This document shows, piece after piece, positions 33,773-42,572 of a stretch of 64,000 nt of DNA. Within the stretch, counting starts at the first letter, position 1, and every line of letters begins with the position of its first letter. A program made the translations under genes and the position numbers. A model generated the notes under the pieces. That model was not told the origin of the DNA, made no database searches, and saw only the letters and a program-made list of their open reading frames with translations. Origin of the DNA: Streptomyces sp. NBC_00236 (lineage in GTDB: Bacteria; Actinomycetota; Actinomycetes; Streptomycetales; Streptomycetaceae); NCBI RefSeq assembly GCF_036195045.1, contig NZ_CP108100.1, forward strand, positions 2,170,001-2,234,000. The letters run 5' to 3'.

Positions 33773-35113
33773 TCACCGTCGGCCGCCGGGGCCGGTGGCG
33801 GCGCGGGCCGCGATCGCCTCCCGGTAGAGCGCGGCGGTGCCGATCGCCGCCTGCTTCCAGGTGAACCGGGCGAGGACCCGTGCGCGGCCCGCAGCCCCGA
33901 GCCGCGTGCGCAGCTCCGGGTCGCCGAGCAGCCGGCCCAGCGCGTCTGCCAGGGCGCCGGGGTCGGCGGGCGGGACCGCCAGACAGGTTTCGCCGTCCGG
34001 GCCCGCGACCTCGGGGATCGCGCCGCCGGTGGTGGCGACGAGCGGGGTGCCGGTGGCCATGGCCTCGGCGGCGGGCAGCGAGAAGCCCTCGTACAGCGAG
34101 GGGACGCAGGCGATCTGGGCGCCGCGCACCAGGTCGACGAGCTCGGTGTCGCTGATGCCCTTGACGAACTCCACGGCGTCACCGAGTCCGTGCCGTTCGA
34201 TGGCCTGGGCGACCGGTCCGTCCTCGGCGCGCCGGCCGACGACCACGAGGTGTGCCGCCGGGTTGTCGGTACGGAGCTTGGCCAGCGCCTCGACGAGGTG
34301 CACGAGGCCCTTGAGCGGGACGTCGGCGCTGGAGGTGGTGACGATCCGGCCGGGCACCTCGGCGACGGATGCGTCGGGCGACCACAGATCCGTGTCGGCG
34401 CCGATGTGCACGACGCGGACGCGGCGGGGGTCCACACCGAGGTGGTCGACGATCTCCTGCTTGGAGGAGCCGGAGACGGTGAGCACGGACGGCAGTTTGC
34501 GCGCGACCCGCTTCTGCATGCGGGTGAAGGCGTACCAGCGGCGTACGGAGGCGCGGCGGCGGCGGGTCGGGGCGGCGGCGAGGTCGAGCTGCCGGTCGAC
34601 GGTGATCGGGTGGTGGATCGTGGTGACGAGCGGGGCGCCCAGGTCGGCGAGGAGCCCGTAGCCGAGCGTCTGGTTGTCGTGGATCACGTCGAACTCGCCG
34701 CGCCGGGCCGCGAGGTGGCGCCGGGCACGGAGACTGAAGGTGAGCGGTTCGGGGAAGCCGCCGGTCCACATGGTGGCGACCTCGGCGGCGTCGATCCAGT
34801 CCCGGTACTCGCCGCGCTTCGGGGTGCGGAAGGGGTCCGGCTGCCGGTAGAGGTCCAGGCTCGGCAGCTCGGTGAGCGGGACGCCCTCGTCGAGCACGGG
34901 GTAGGGCTGGGCGCCTATCACCTCGACGCTGTGGCCGAGACGGGCGAGCTCCCGGGCCAGGTGGCGTACGTAGACGCCCTGGCCGCCGCAGTAGGGGTTG
35001 CCCTTGTAGGTGAGGAGCGCGATGCGCAGGGGCCGGTCGCCGGCCGGGCCGGTGTCTGTGTCCGACGTAACGACGCCCGTACGGGGGCCCGAATCTATGG
35101 CCTCAGCGGTCAC
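33773..35113 (-). CDS. Family 4 (GT-B) glycosyltransferase
   Basis: A 446-residue retaining GT4. The N-terminal Rossmann domain has YKGNPYCGGQGVYVRHLARELARLGHSV. The C-terminal domain has the nucleotide-sugar motif VPSLYEGFSLPAAEAMATGTPLVAT with the paired Glu residues. The donor is unknown. GTG 35113 is chosen over GTG 35131 because AAGGGGG lies about 5 nt upstream. It heads the operon and is divergent from the KstR-like regulator, with a KstR-type operator 55 bp upstream, so it is a candidate target of that repressor. Confidence 0.9.
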   Translation of the reverse strand: MTAEAIDSGPRTGVVTSDTDTGPAGDRPLRIALLTYKGNPYCGGQGVYVRHLARELARLGHSVEVIGAQPYPVLDEGVPLTELPSLDLYRQPDPFRTPKRGEYRDWIDAAEVATMWTGGFPEPLTFSLRARRHLAARRGEFDVIHDNQTLGYGLLADLGAPLVTTIHHPITVDRQLDLAAAPTRRRRASVRRWYAFTRMQKRVARKLPSVLTVSGSSKQEIVDHLGVDPRRVRVVHIGADTDLWSPDASVAEVPGRIVTTSSADVPLKGLVHLVEALAKLRTDNPAAHLVVVGRRAEDGPVAQAIERHGLGDAVEFVKGISDTELVDLVRGAQIACVPSLYEGFSLPAAEAMATGTPLVATTGGAIPEVAGPDGETCLAVPPADPGALADALGRLLGDPELRTRLGAAGRARVLARFTWKQAAIGTAALYREAIAARAATGPGGRR

Positions 35114-35167
35114 ACTCGGCCCCCTTCTCACTGCGTGTCCGCCGGAGCGTATCCGCTCGCGCTAATC

Positions 35168-35181
35168 TAGAACAAGTTATA
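35168..35181. promoter_or_regulatory. KstR-type operator between glycosyltransferase operon and kstR-like gene
   Basis: TAGAACAAGTTATA fits TNNAACNNGTTNNA. Its position in the divergent intergenic region implies autoregulation of the regulator, as known for KstR, and possible control of the glycosyltransferase operon. Confidence 0.75.
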
Positions 35182-35342
35182 GACCGGACGGTTCAATGAG
35201 CTACGAATCTACCGGCAGGTAGCAACGGTACAACGGCCGGATCAGGTGATTCGCGCCACGGCACACACCCTGGCATGCTGTGCGCCGCCGGACCGGCCGC
35301 CGCAACCTCGCGGTCGCGGACAGAAGCCTCGGGATGGGACAC

Positions 35343-35954
35343 ATGACAGCGGAAGCCAGACCGGCATCGCCGCCCCTGACAGAACGCCAGGAGGCCCGCC
35401 GCCGCCGCATCCTGCACGCCAGCGCCCAGCTCGCCAGCAGAGGCGGGTTCGAGGCCGTCCAGATGCGTGAGGTGGCGGAGGCCGCGGGGGTGGCCCTGGG
35501 CACCCTGTACCGCTACTTCCCGTCCAAGGTCCATCTGCTGGTCGCCACCATGCAGGACCAGCTCCAGCACATGCACGGCACGCTCCGCAAACGTCCCCCG
35601 GCCGGGGACGACGCGGCGGAACGGGTCGCCGACACCCTGATGCGGGCCTTCCGCGCGATGCAGCGCGAGCCGCATCTGGCGGACGCGATGGTGCGCGCCC
35701 TGACCTTCGCGGACCGCAGCGTGAGCCCCGAGGTGGACACGGTCTCCCGGCTCACGACGGCGATCATCCTGGACGCGATGGGGCTCGACCGCCCCTCGCC
35801 CGAGCAGCTCTCGGCCGTCCGGGTCATCGAGCACACCTGGCACTCGGCGCTGATCACCTGGCTGTCGGGCCGGGCGTCGATCGCGCAGGTGAAGATAGAC
35901 ATCGAGACGGTCTGCCGGCTGATCGACCTGACGGCGCCGGATCCGGCTCCCTGA
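35343..35954 (+). CDS. kstR: KstR-like TetR-family repressor of steroid/branched acyl degradation
   Basis: A 203-residue TetR repressor. The HTH region reads GGFEAVQMREVAEAAGVALG then LYRYFPSKVHLL, nearly the same as mycobacterial KstR from memory. The ligand domain shares RAMQREPHLADAMVRAL, FADRSVSPEVDTV and the C-terminal HTWHSALITWLSGRAS. KstR represses cholesterol uptake and ring/side-chain genes and is released by steroid acyl-CoA thioesters. Matching operators occur at 2972, 12238, 35168 and, with one mismatch, 61922. ATG 35343 gives KstR-like length; ATG 35334 and the longer frame from 35280 are alternatives. Its 3' end runs into tandem repeats. Confidence 0.85.
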   Translation: MTAEARPASPPLTERQEARRRRILHASAQLASRGGFEAVQMREVAEAAGVALGTLYRYFPSKVHLLVATMQDQLQHMHGTLRKRPPAGDDAAERVADTLMRAFRAMQREPHLADAMVRALTFADRSVSPEVDTVSRLTTAIILDAMGLDRPSPEQLSAVRVIEHTWHSALITWLSGRASIAQVKIDIETVCRLIDLTAPDPAP

Positions 35955-36092
35955 CTTCTCCCGGGCCCCTGCTTCCCGACTTCCTCCGGGCCCTGCTACC
36001 CGGCTCCTTCCGGGCCTGCTTCCCGGCTCCTTCCGGATCCGGCCCTCCGGCTTGTTCAGGACCCTGCCCCCTGGCTTCTTCCTGACCCTGCC
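35945..36092. repeat. Degenerate ~24-bp tandem repeats at the 3' end of the kstR-like gene
   Basis: About five and a half units of the pattern CCGGGCCCTGCTTCCCGRCTYCTT run from the last codons of the gene into the intergenic region, getting more divergent downstream. No gene lies in this stretch; the tail (36093-36210) probably contains the promoter of the ABC importer. Confidence 0.8.
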
Positions 36093-36210
36093 CATGTGCG
36101 GCGCCCACACGCCTCATGGGCCAGGTGGGGTTCCCTGCACCATATCGACGACGGCACGCTCTTCATACGGTTCGGCGACATCACAGGAACACGCCGAGGA
36201 GCCGGTCACC

Positions 36211-37467
36211 ATGCGTCGCAGAGCCAGCCGAGCCAGCAGAACCCGCAGATCCCTCACCGACATCCGTACCGTCGCCGTCCTGGCCGCCGCCGGTCTGCTG
36301 CTGACCGGCTGCACCGCCGCCGGTACGGCGGGCGACTCCGGGTCCGGCGGGTCCGGGAAGTCCGCCGACGCGCCCGTGAAGGTCGGCCTCGTCTACTCCC
36401 GGACCGGACTGCTCGCGGACTACGGCAAGCAGTACCGCGACGGCTTCATGGCGGGCCTGGACTACGCGACGCAGGGCACCGGCAAGGTCGCCGGCCACCG
36501 CATCGAGGTCACCGAGCAGGACGACGCGGGCGACCCCGGCAAGGCCGTCTCCGCCGCGAAGAACCTGATCGGCAAGGGCTACAAGGTGCTGGCCGGCACC
36601 ACCGACTCCGGCGTCGCCCTCCAGATGGCGCCGCTCGCCGCGCAGAACAAGGTGCTGTACGTCAGCGGCCCGGCGGCCACCGACGCGGTGACCGGCGTCA
36701 ACGACTACACGTTCCGCTCGGGCCGGCAGTCCTACCAGGACATCCTGACGGCGGGCGCGATGCTCGGTGACGCGAAGGGCAAGAAGGTCACGGTCCTCGC
36801 CCAGGACTCCACGTTCGGCCAGGCCAACGTCGCCGCCGTGAAGGCGGTCCTCGGGGCGAAGGGCGCGAAGGTCGGCTCCGTGCTGGCGCCGCCCAGCGCG
36901 ACGGACCTGACGCCGTTCGCCCGGCAGGTCAAGGCGGGCGGGCCGGACCTGTTCTTCGTCGCCTGGGCCGGTTCGACCGCCCCGGCGCTGTGGACCGCGC
37001 TGGACCAGCAGGGCGTGCTGGGCGCGGGCAAGGTCGTCACCGGGCTCGCCGGGACCGCCTCGTACCCGGTCTTCGGGGCCGCCGGGGCCAAGGTGTCGTT
37101 CCTGGCGCACTACTTCCCGGGCGCGGGCGGCGGCAACGCCGTGGAGAAGGCCATGCTCGCATCCGTGACGAAGGCGGGCGGCACTCCTGACCTCTTCACC
37201 CCGGACGGCTTCACCGCCGCCCAGATGATCGTGCATGCCGTCGCCGAGGGCAGCGCCACCGACCCGGCCGCGATGGTGAAGGCACTGGAGGGCTGGACCT
37301 TCGACGGGGCCAAGGGCAAGCAGCAGGTCCGGGCCGAAGACCACGCGCTGCTCCAGCCGATGTTCGTGGCCCGGCTGTCCGGCAAGGGCGCCGCCCTGAA
37401 GCCGGAACTGCTGGACACCGAGGCGATGGACACCGTGGCGCCGCCCGCGAAGCCCTCGGCGGGCTGA
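36211..37467 (+). CDS. Branched-chain amino acid-type ABC transporter substrate-binding lipoprotein
   Basis: A 418-residue Periplasmic binding protein type 1 (LivJ-like). The signal peptide ends in the lipobox LLTGC near residue 34, followed by a Gly/Ser linker, then VKVGLVYSRTGLLADYG and VTEQDDAGDPGKAVSAAKNL. It captures the substrate for the LivGFHM-type importer encoded directly downstream. The real ligand may be an amino acid, amide, or carboxylic or aromatic acid. ATG 36211 has GAGGAG about 11 nt upstream. Confidence 0.9.
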   Translation: MRRRASRASRTRRSLTDIRTVAVLAAAGLLLTGCTAAGTAGDSGSGGSGKSADAPVKVGLVYSRTGLLADYGKQYRDGFMAGLDYATQGTGKVAGHRIEVTEQDDAGDPGKAVSAAKNLIGKGYKVLAGTTDSGVALQMAPLAAQNKVLYVSGPAATDAVTGVNDYTFRSGRQSYQDILTAGAMLGDAKGKKVTVLAQDSTFGQANVAAVKAVLGAKGAKVGSVLAPPSATDLTPFARQVKAGGPDLFFVAWAGSTAPALWTALDQQGVLGAGKVVTGLAGTASYPVFGAAGAKVSFLAHYFPGAGGGNAVEKAMLASVTKAGGTPDLFTPDGFTAAQMIVHAVAEGSATDPAAMVKALEGWTFDGAKGKQQVRAEDHALLQPMFVARLSGKGAALKPELLDTEAMDTVAPPAKPSAG

Positions 37468-37470
37468 ACC

Positions 37471-38244
37471 GTGACCGCACCCCACAGCCCGGCGGTCCTG
37501 GCGTCGTCCGTGCTCCGGCTGGACGGAATCGGCTGGAGCGTCGGCGGCGCGACCATCGTCCAGGACATCACCCTGAGCGTCCGCGAGGGCGAGTTCCTCG
37601 CCTTCATCGGCCCCAACGGGGCGGGCAAGACGTCCCTGTTCAACCTGATCAGCGGGCTGACCCTGCCCACCGCCGGCACGATCGCGCTGGACGGCGCCGA
37701 CATCACGGACCGGCCCGCGCACCTCCGGGCCAGGCGCGGCATCGGCCGGACGTTCCAGACGTCCAGCCTCTGGCCCGCGATGACGGTCGCCGACCACGTC
37801 CGGCTGGCCGCGCAGGCCGCCCGGGGCGGCTCGTACCGCCTCTGGCGGCGCGCCGACCCGTTCACCGCCGACGTGGCCGGTGTCCTGGAGCGCACCGGTC
37901 TCGGCCACCGGGCCCTTGCCACGGCCGCCGAACTGTCGCACGGCGAGAAGCGGAAGCTGGAGCTCGCCGTGCTGCTGGTGGGCGAGCCCCGGCTGATGCT
38001 GCTCGACGAGCCGATGGCCGGGGTGAGCGCCGAGGAGGTCCCGGCGCTGACCGAACTGATCCGCACCCTGCACCGGGAGGAGGGCCGCACGGTCCTCATG
38101 GTCGAGCACCACATGGACGTCCTGCTGGGCCTCGCGGACCGGCTCGCCGTGATGCACCACGGCCGCCTCCTCGCCCTGGACACCCCCGAAGCCGTGACCG
38201 CCGACCCGACCGTGCAGCAGGCCTACCTCGGGGAGGGACTGTGA
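37471..38244 (+). CDS. LivG-type ABC transporter ATP-binding protein
   Basis: A 257-residue ATPase with Walker A GPNGAGKTS, GIGRTFQTS, signature ELSHGEKRKLELA, Walker B LMLLDEPMAGVS and the switch His in VEHHMDV. The SHGE signature and MAGVS are typical of LivG. GTG start at 37471, 3 bp after the binding-protein stop; its end overlaps livF-like by 4 nt. Confidence 0.93.
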   Translation: MTAPHSPAVLASSVLRLDGIGWSVGGATIVQDITLSVREGEFLAFIGPNGAGKTSLFNLISGLTLPTAGTIALDGADITDRPAHLRARRGIGRTFQTSSLWPAMTVADHVRLAAQAARGGSYRLWRRADPFTADVAGVLERTGLGHRALATAAELSHGEKRKLELAVLLVGEPRLMLLDEPMAGVSAEEVPALTELIRTLHREEGRTVLMVEHHMDVLLGLADRLAVMHHGRLLALDTPEAVTADPTVQQAYLGEGL

Positions 38245-38984
38245 CGCGGCAACCCCTGCTCGACGTAACGGACTTGCGGGTCCTGATCGGTGGCCGCCAC
38301 ATCCTGCACGGCGTTGGCCTGGACGTCGCCGGCCAGGGCGTGACCGCGCTGCTCGGCCGCAACGGGGCCGGGAAGACCACGACCGTACGGGGCATCCTCG
38401 GCCTCGTGCCGCGCAGCGGCAGCGTCCGCCTCGACGGCGAGGAGACCGTGACGCTGCCGACGCACGCGCTGGTCCGGCGCGGCATCGGCTACGCCCCCGA
38501 GGACCGGGGCATCTTCGCCGGGCTGACCGTGGCGGAGAACCTGCGGCTGGCGGAACGGCGCGGCGCGGGCGAGCCCGCGTACGGGCTGGTCCATGAACTC
38601 TTCCCCGAACTGAAGCAGCGGGCCCGGCAGTTGGCCGGGACGCTGTCCGGCGGTCAGCAGCAGATGGTCGCGATCGGCCGCACCCTGCTCAACACCAACC
38701 GGCTGGTCATCGCGGACGAACCGACCAAGGGCCTCGCGCCGAAGGTGGTCACCGAGGTCGCGCAGGTGCTGGAGCGGGCCGCCGAGGCGGTTCCGGTGCT
38801 GCTCGTGGAACAGAACCTCGCCGTCGTGCGCCGGCTGGCCGCGCACTGTGTGGTGCTGGCCGACGGCCGGACCGCCCACCGGGGCCCGGCGGACGAACTG
38901 CTCGGCGACGCGGAGGCGGCCCGCAGGCTGCTCGGCGTGGGCCACGGACCGCTGACCCCCCTCACCGCGGAGGCGGATTCCTGA
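38241..38984 (+). CDS. LivF-type ABC transporter ATP-binding protein
   Basis: A 247-residue ATPase with Walker A GRNGAGKTT, GYAPEDRGIFAGLTV, signature LSGGQQQ, Walker B LVIADEPTKGLAP and the VEQNL segment characteristic of LivF. GTG start overlaps the LivG-type stop (GTGA) and its own stop overlaps the permease start (TGATG), indicating coupled translation. Confidence 0.93.
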   Translation: MTRQPLLDVTDLRVLIGGRHILHGVGLDVAGQGVTALLGRNGAGKTTTVRGILGLVPRSGSVRLDGEETVTLPTHALVRRGIGYAPEDRGIFAGLTVAENLRLAERRGAGEPAYGLVHELFPELKQRARQLAGTLSGGQQQMVAIGRTLLNTNRLVIADEPTKGLAPKVVTEVAQVLERAAEAVPVLLVEQNLAVVRRLAAHCVVLADGRTAHRGPADELLGDAEAARRLLGVGHGPLTPLTAEADS

Positions 38985-39871
38985 TGTCCACCCTCGTCCT
39001 GCTCACCATGACCGGACTCGGTCTGGGAGCCCTCTACTTCCTCATCGCGTCCGGACTCTCCCTGATCTTCGGCCTGATGGACGTCCTCAACTTCGCGCAC
39101 GGGGCGCTGCTGTCCATCGGCGCCTACGGCACCTGGTGGGCGGCGTCCGGGAACCTGCCCGGCGCGGGACCCGGCGGGGCGGGCTTCGTCCTCGCGGTCC
39201 TGTTCGGTACGGCGGTGGGTACCGCGGCCGCCGTGCTCCTGGAACTCGCCGTCGTCCGCCCGCTCTACACCCGGCCGCGCGAGCAGGTGCTCGCCACGGT
39301 CGGGGTGGGGCTCGCCGTCCCGGCGCTGCTGTCGGGCATCTGGGGCTCGGACGCCCGGACCTTCCCCGGGCCCGAGGCCGTGTCCGGCACCTTCGGGCTG
39401 CTGGGCGCACAGGTCCCCGTCAACCGCCTCGTCCTGATCGCGGCAGCCGTCGTGGTCCTGGTGGCGCTGCGGCTCTTCCTGGGCCGGACCCGGCACGGCC
39501 TCGTCGTACGGGCGGGCGTCGAGGACCGGGCCATGGTCACCGCGCTCGGCATCGACGTCCGCAAGGCGTTCACGCTCGTCTTCGCGATCGGGGGCTCGGC
39601 CGCAGCGCTCGGCGGGGCGCTCGGCGGGCTGTACTTCGGTTCGGTCGACCCGCGCCAGGGCACGTCGCTGCTGATCTTCGCGTTCGTCGTCGTGGTCACC
39701 GGCGGCATGGGCTCGGTGACCGGCGCCGCCGTGGCGTCCGTCGTCATCGGCCTGGTCCAGCAGTTCGCCAACTACTACACCGCGGCGGGCCTCGGCGACC
39801 TGGCGGTCGTCGTCCTGCTCGCCGCGCTGCTGCTGATCCGCCCGCGCGGACTGACGGGGAGGCTCGCGTGA
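38984..39871 (+). CDS. LivH-type permease
   Basis: A 295-residue inner-membrane permease with eight or so helices and the LivH hallmarks GLSLIFGLMDVLNFAHGALLS near the N-terminus and GGMGSVTGAAVASVVIGLVQ near the C-terminus. It forms the channel with the LivM-type protein. Overlaps LivM-type start by 4 nt. Confidence 0.93.
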   Translation: MSTLVLLTMTGLGLGALYFLIASGLSLIFGLMDVLNFAHGALLSIGAYGTWWAASGNLPGAGPGGAGFVLAVLFGTAVGTAAAVLLELAVVRPLYTRPREQVLATVGVGLAVPALLSGIWGSDARTFPGPEAVSGTFGLLGAQVPVNRLVLIAAAVVVLVALRLFLGRTRHGLVVRAGVEDRAMVTALGIDVRKAFTLVFAIGGSAAALGGALGGLYFGSVDPRQGTSLLIFAFVVVVTGGMGSVTGAAVASVVIGLVQQFANYYTAAGLGDLAVVVLLAALLLIRPRGLTGRLA

Positions 39872-40977
39872 GCACCGCCACCGAAACACACGACCGCACG
39901 GAAGACCCGGTGGCCCCCGCGCCACCGGCCGGCACCCCACGGCTGCTGCGCTGGTGGCCCGCCGCCGTCCTGCTGGTGCTGGCCGTCGCACCGTTCAGCG
40001 CCGTGCCCGTGCCAGGGCTGCTGGACGGTCCGCTCGGCAGCGCGGGAAGCCTGCAACTCCTGGCCACCTGCCTGCTGTTCGGCGCGCTGGCCACAGGCTA
40101 CGACCTGCTGCTCGGGCGCACCGGACTGCTCTCGTTCGGCCATGCGTTGTACTTCGCCTCGGGCAGTTACGCCACCAACATGTTCCTGCTGGAGGCGGGT
40201 CTGCCGTTCGCGCTCGCCGCGGTCCTCGGTCTGCTCTTCGGGATCGCCCTGGCCCTCGTACTGGGGTCGGTGAGCCTGCGCGTCACCGGAATCGGCTTCT
40301 CCATGGTGACCCTCGCCTTCGCCCAGGCGGGCTCGATCCTGGTGTCCCGCAACCCCGGCGGCGTCACCGGGGGCGAGGAGGGCCGGGCGGCCCCGGCCGA
40401 TCTGCTGCCGTCCTGGCTCGTCGGCATCGACCACACCGCGAACCTCTACTGGATCGCGCTGGCCTACCTCGTCCTGACCCTGTCCGTCGTCGCCTGGGCG
40501 GTCCGCTCCCCCACCGGGCGCGTCTGGGAGGGCATCAAGGAGAACGAGCGCCGGGTGGAGGTGCTGGGCCTGAAACCGTACGGCTTCAAGCTGACGGCCT
40601 TCGTCGTCGCGGGCGCGCTCGCCGCGCTCGGCGGCATCGTGCACCTGCTCCTGACCGGCGGTTCCACACCTCAGACCACCACGTCCGACTTCACACTGTC
40701 GCTCCTGGTGATGGTGGTGCTGGGCGGTTCGGGCACCCGCTGGGGTCCGATGGTCGGCGGCGTCCTCTACACGTGGGCGGACCACCGGCTGGGCGATCTG
40801 GCCGGTTCGGGCGCGGTCGCCGACCTGCCCGCGGTACTCCGCGTGCCGCTCTCCCAGCCGCTGTTCCTGCTGGGCGTGCTGTTCGTGGCCGTGGTACATC
40901 TGCTGCCGGGCGGCCTGGCCCGGCTGCCCTCCAGGCTGAGGGCCGTCGCGCACCGGAAGGAGACCGGAGACCAGTGA
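39868..40977 (+). CDS. LivM-type permease
   Basis: A 369-residue permease. A Pro-rich cytoplasmic N-terminus is followed by the LivM segment GYDLLLGRTGLLSFGHALYF, FSMVTLAFAQ and the EAA-like loop GRVWEGIKENERRVEVLGL. GTG 39868 overlaps the LivH-type stop (GTGA). The last gene of the five-part importer, followed with overlap by a hydrolase. Confidence 0.93.
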   Translation: MSTATETHDRTEDPVAPAPPAGTPRLLRWWPAAVLLVLAVAPFSAVPVPGLLDGPLGSAGSLQLLATCLLFGALATGYDLLLGRTGLLSFGHALYFASGSYATNMFLLEAGLPFALAAVLGLLFGIALALVLGSVSLRVTGIGFSMVTLAFAQAGSILVSRNPGGVTGGEEGRAAPADLLPSWLVGIDHTANLYWIALAYLVLTLSVVAWAVRSPTGRVWEGIKENERRVEVLGLKPYGFKLTAFVVAGALAALGGIVHLLLTGGSTPQTTTSDFTLSLLVMVVLGGSGTRWGPMVGGVLYTWADHRLGDLAGSGAVADLPAVLRVPLSQPLFLLGVLFVAVVHLLPGGLARLPSRLRAVAHRKETGDQ

Positions 40978-41855
40978 TCGCGTACGAGGAGATCAACGTC
41001 CCTGTGAGCGGGGGCGAGTTGGCCGCACTGCGCTGGCCGGCCGCCGATCCACGGGCGCCGACGGTGGTGGCGCTGCACGGGATCACCGCCAATGCGCTCT
41101 CCTGGGCCACGGTGGCCCGGCAACTGGCCGGCCGCGTCACGCTCATCGCCCCGGACCTGCGGGGCAGGGCGGGGAGTTCGGGCCTCCCGGGCCCGTACGG
41201 CATCGCCGCGCACACGGACGACGTGGCCGCCCTGACCGAGGCGCTGGGCCTGGGCCGGGTGGTGCTGGCCGGCCATTCGATGGGCGCGTTCGTGGCAGCC
41301 CTGGCCGCGGTGCGGCACCCGGACCGCTTCGGTCCGCTGCTGCTCGTCGACGGCGGCGTCGGTTTCCCCGCGCCCACGCATCTGACGCCCGACGAACTGC
41401 TGACGGCGGTGATCGGCCCGGCGATGGACCGGCTGTCGATGACCTTCACGGACCGGGCCGCCTACCGCGCCTTCTGGCAGGCGCACCCGGCGTTCGCGGG
41501 GGCGTGGTCGGAGGAGGTGGACGCGTACATCCAGCGCGACCTGACGGGCGAGGAGCCCGCCCTGCGCTCGTCGTGCCGGATCGAGGCGATCCGCACGGAC
41601 GGTGTCGGCCTGTTCGACGAGGAGGTGCTCACGGCGGTACGGAAGCTGCCTGCCGAAGCGACGCTGCTGTGGGCGGCGCGCGGCCTGATGGACGAGGGGC
41701 AGGGGCTGTACGACGAGGCCCGGCTGGCCGGGGCGGACCTGGGCGGGACCCGGATGCGGCCGGTGGCGGTGGCGGACGTGAACCACTACACGGTGCTCAC
41801 CGGCGAGCGGGGCGGGCGGGAGATCGCCGACCGGCTGGTGGCTCTCACGCGCTGA
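40974..41855 (+). CDS. Alpha/beta-hydrolase linked to the Liv-type importer
   Basis: A 293-residue hydrolase with oxyanion motif ALHGITANALSW, nucleophile elbow GHSMG near residue 97 and a catalytic His in VADVNHYTVL. GTG 40974 overlaps the LivM-type stop (GTGA), so it is translated with the importer. This suggests that the imported compound is an ester, lactone or amide hydrolysed in the cytoplasm. Confidence 0.9.
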   Translation: MIAYEEINVPVSGGELAALRWPAADPRAPTVVALHGITANALSWATVARQLAGRVTLIAPDLRGRAGSSGLPGPYGIAAHTDDVAALTEALGLGRVVLAGHSMGAFVAALAAVRHPDRFGPLLLVDGGVGFPAPTHLTPDELLTAVIGPAMDRLSMTFTDRAAYRAFWQAHPAFAGAWSEEVDAYIQRDLTGEEPALRSSCRIEAIRTDGVGLFDEEVLTAVRKLPAEATLLWAARGLMDEGQGLYDEARLAGADLGGTRMRPVAVADVNHYTVLTGERGGREIADRLVALTR

Positions 41856-41913
41856 GCCGCATCCCGGCGAGGGCATCGGCCGCGGCCGGGGGCTCGATGG
41901 AGCTGGACGGCCC

Positions 41914-42522
41914 TCAGCTCAGCGGCCAGTTGCGCAGCGCGGCGTCGGCCACCGCCTGGAGTTCCGCACGGCCGACGCCGCTCGCGGCCTGCACGGCGAT
42001 GCCGAAGGACAGGGTGCTGACGTAGCGGGCCAGGAGCGCCGGGTCCGCCTCCGGAGGCAGGTCACCGTCGTCGACGGCCTGCCGGAAGCGCTGCTGGAGG
42101 CGGGAGCAGCCGTCGTTCCGCCAGGCGGCGAGGAGGTCACGGACCGCCCGTCCGGAGTCGCTCGCGGCCAGGGCGCTCTGGACGCCCAGGCAGCCACGGG
42201 GGCCGGCCTGGCCCGTGGTGGCCCGGACGGTGCCGGCCAGGACAGCGGTGGCGGTGCCCAGAGCGGTGGGCTCCTCGAGGGCACGGTCCAGGTACGCGCT
42301 CGGGCCTTCGGTGTAGCGCTCCAGGGCTTTGCGGAACAGCTCCTCCTTGTTGCCGAAGGCCGCGTACATGCTGGTGGTGGAGATACCCATCGCCTTGGTC
42401 AGCATGGCCAGGCCGGCGCCCTCGTAGCCGTGCTCCCAGAAGACCAGCATGGCGCGCTCGAGCGCCTCGTCGGCGTCGAACCCTCGCGGCCGGCCGACGG
42501 TGCGGCCCTGTTTCGTTCCCAT
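41914..42522 (-). CDS. TetR-family transcriptional regulator
   Basis: A 202-residue regulator with N-terminal HTH: RPRGFDADEALERAMLVFWE then LTKAMGISTTSMYAAFGNK, and a C-terminal domain resembling TetR_C of the AcrR/YxaF group (GCLGVQSALAASDSG). Divergent from the SDR at 42617, with two palindromes in between. It probably represses itself and the SDR gene. Confidence 0.92.
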   Translation of the reverse strand: MGTKQGRTVGRPRGFDADEALERAMLVFWEHGYEGAGLAMLTKAMGISTTSMYAAFGNKEELFRKALERYTEGPSAYLDRALEEPTALGTATAVLAGTVRATTGQAGPRGCLGVQSALAASDSGRAVRDLLAAWRNDGCSRLQQRFRQAVDDGDLPPEADPALLARYVSTLSFGIAVQAASGVGRAELQAVADAALRNWPLS

Positions 42523-42538
42523 CCTCCGCAGGCTACCT

Positions 42539-42562
42539 CTTCCGCATCGACCGCTGCGGAAG
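42539..42562. promoter_or_regulatory. Secondary inverted repeat, 8-bp arms
   Basis: CTTCCGCA and TGCGGAAG flank an 8-bp spacer. The central GCATCGACCG resembles the core of the larger palindrome at 42573, so it may be a weaker TetR site close to the TetR start. Confidence 0.5.
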
Positions 42563-42572
42563 TGATACGTTC

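Noticed and set aside
35945..36092. CRISPR or a coding gene in the repeat array (a minus-strand frame 35193-36110 is open)
   Set aside because: Repeats are degenerate and unspaced. The minus frame is repeat-derived (RKKPGG-type) and runs antisense to the kstR-like gene.
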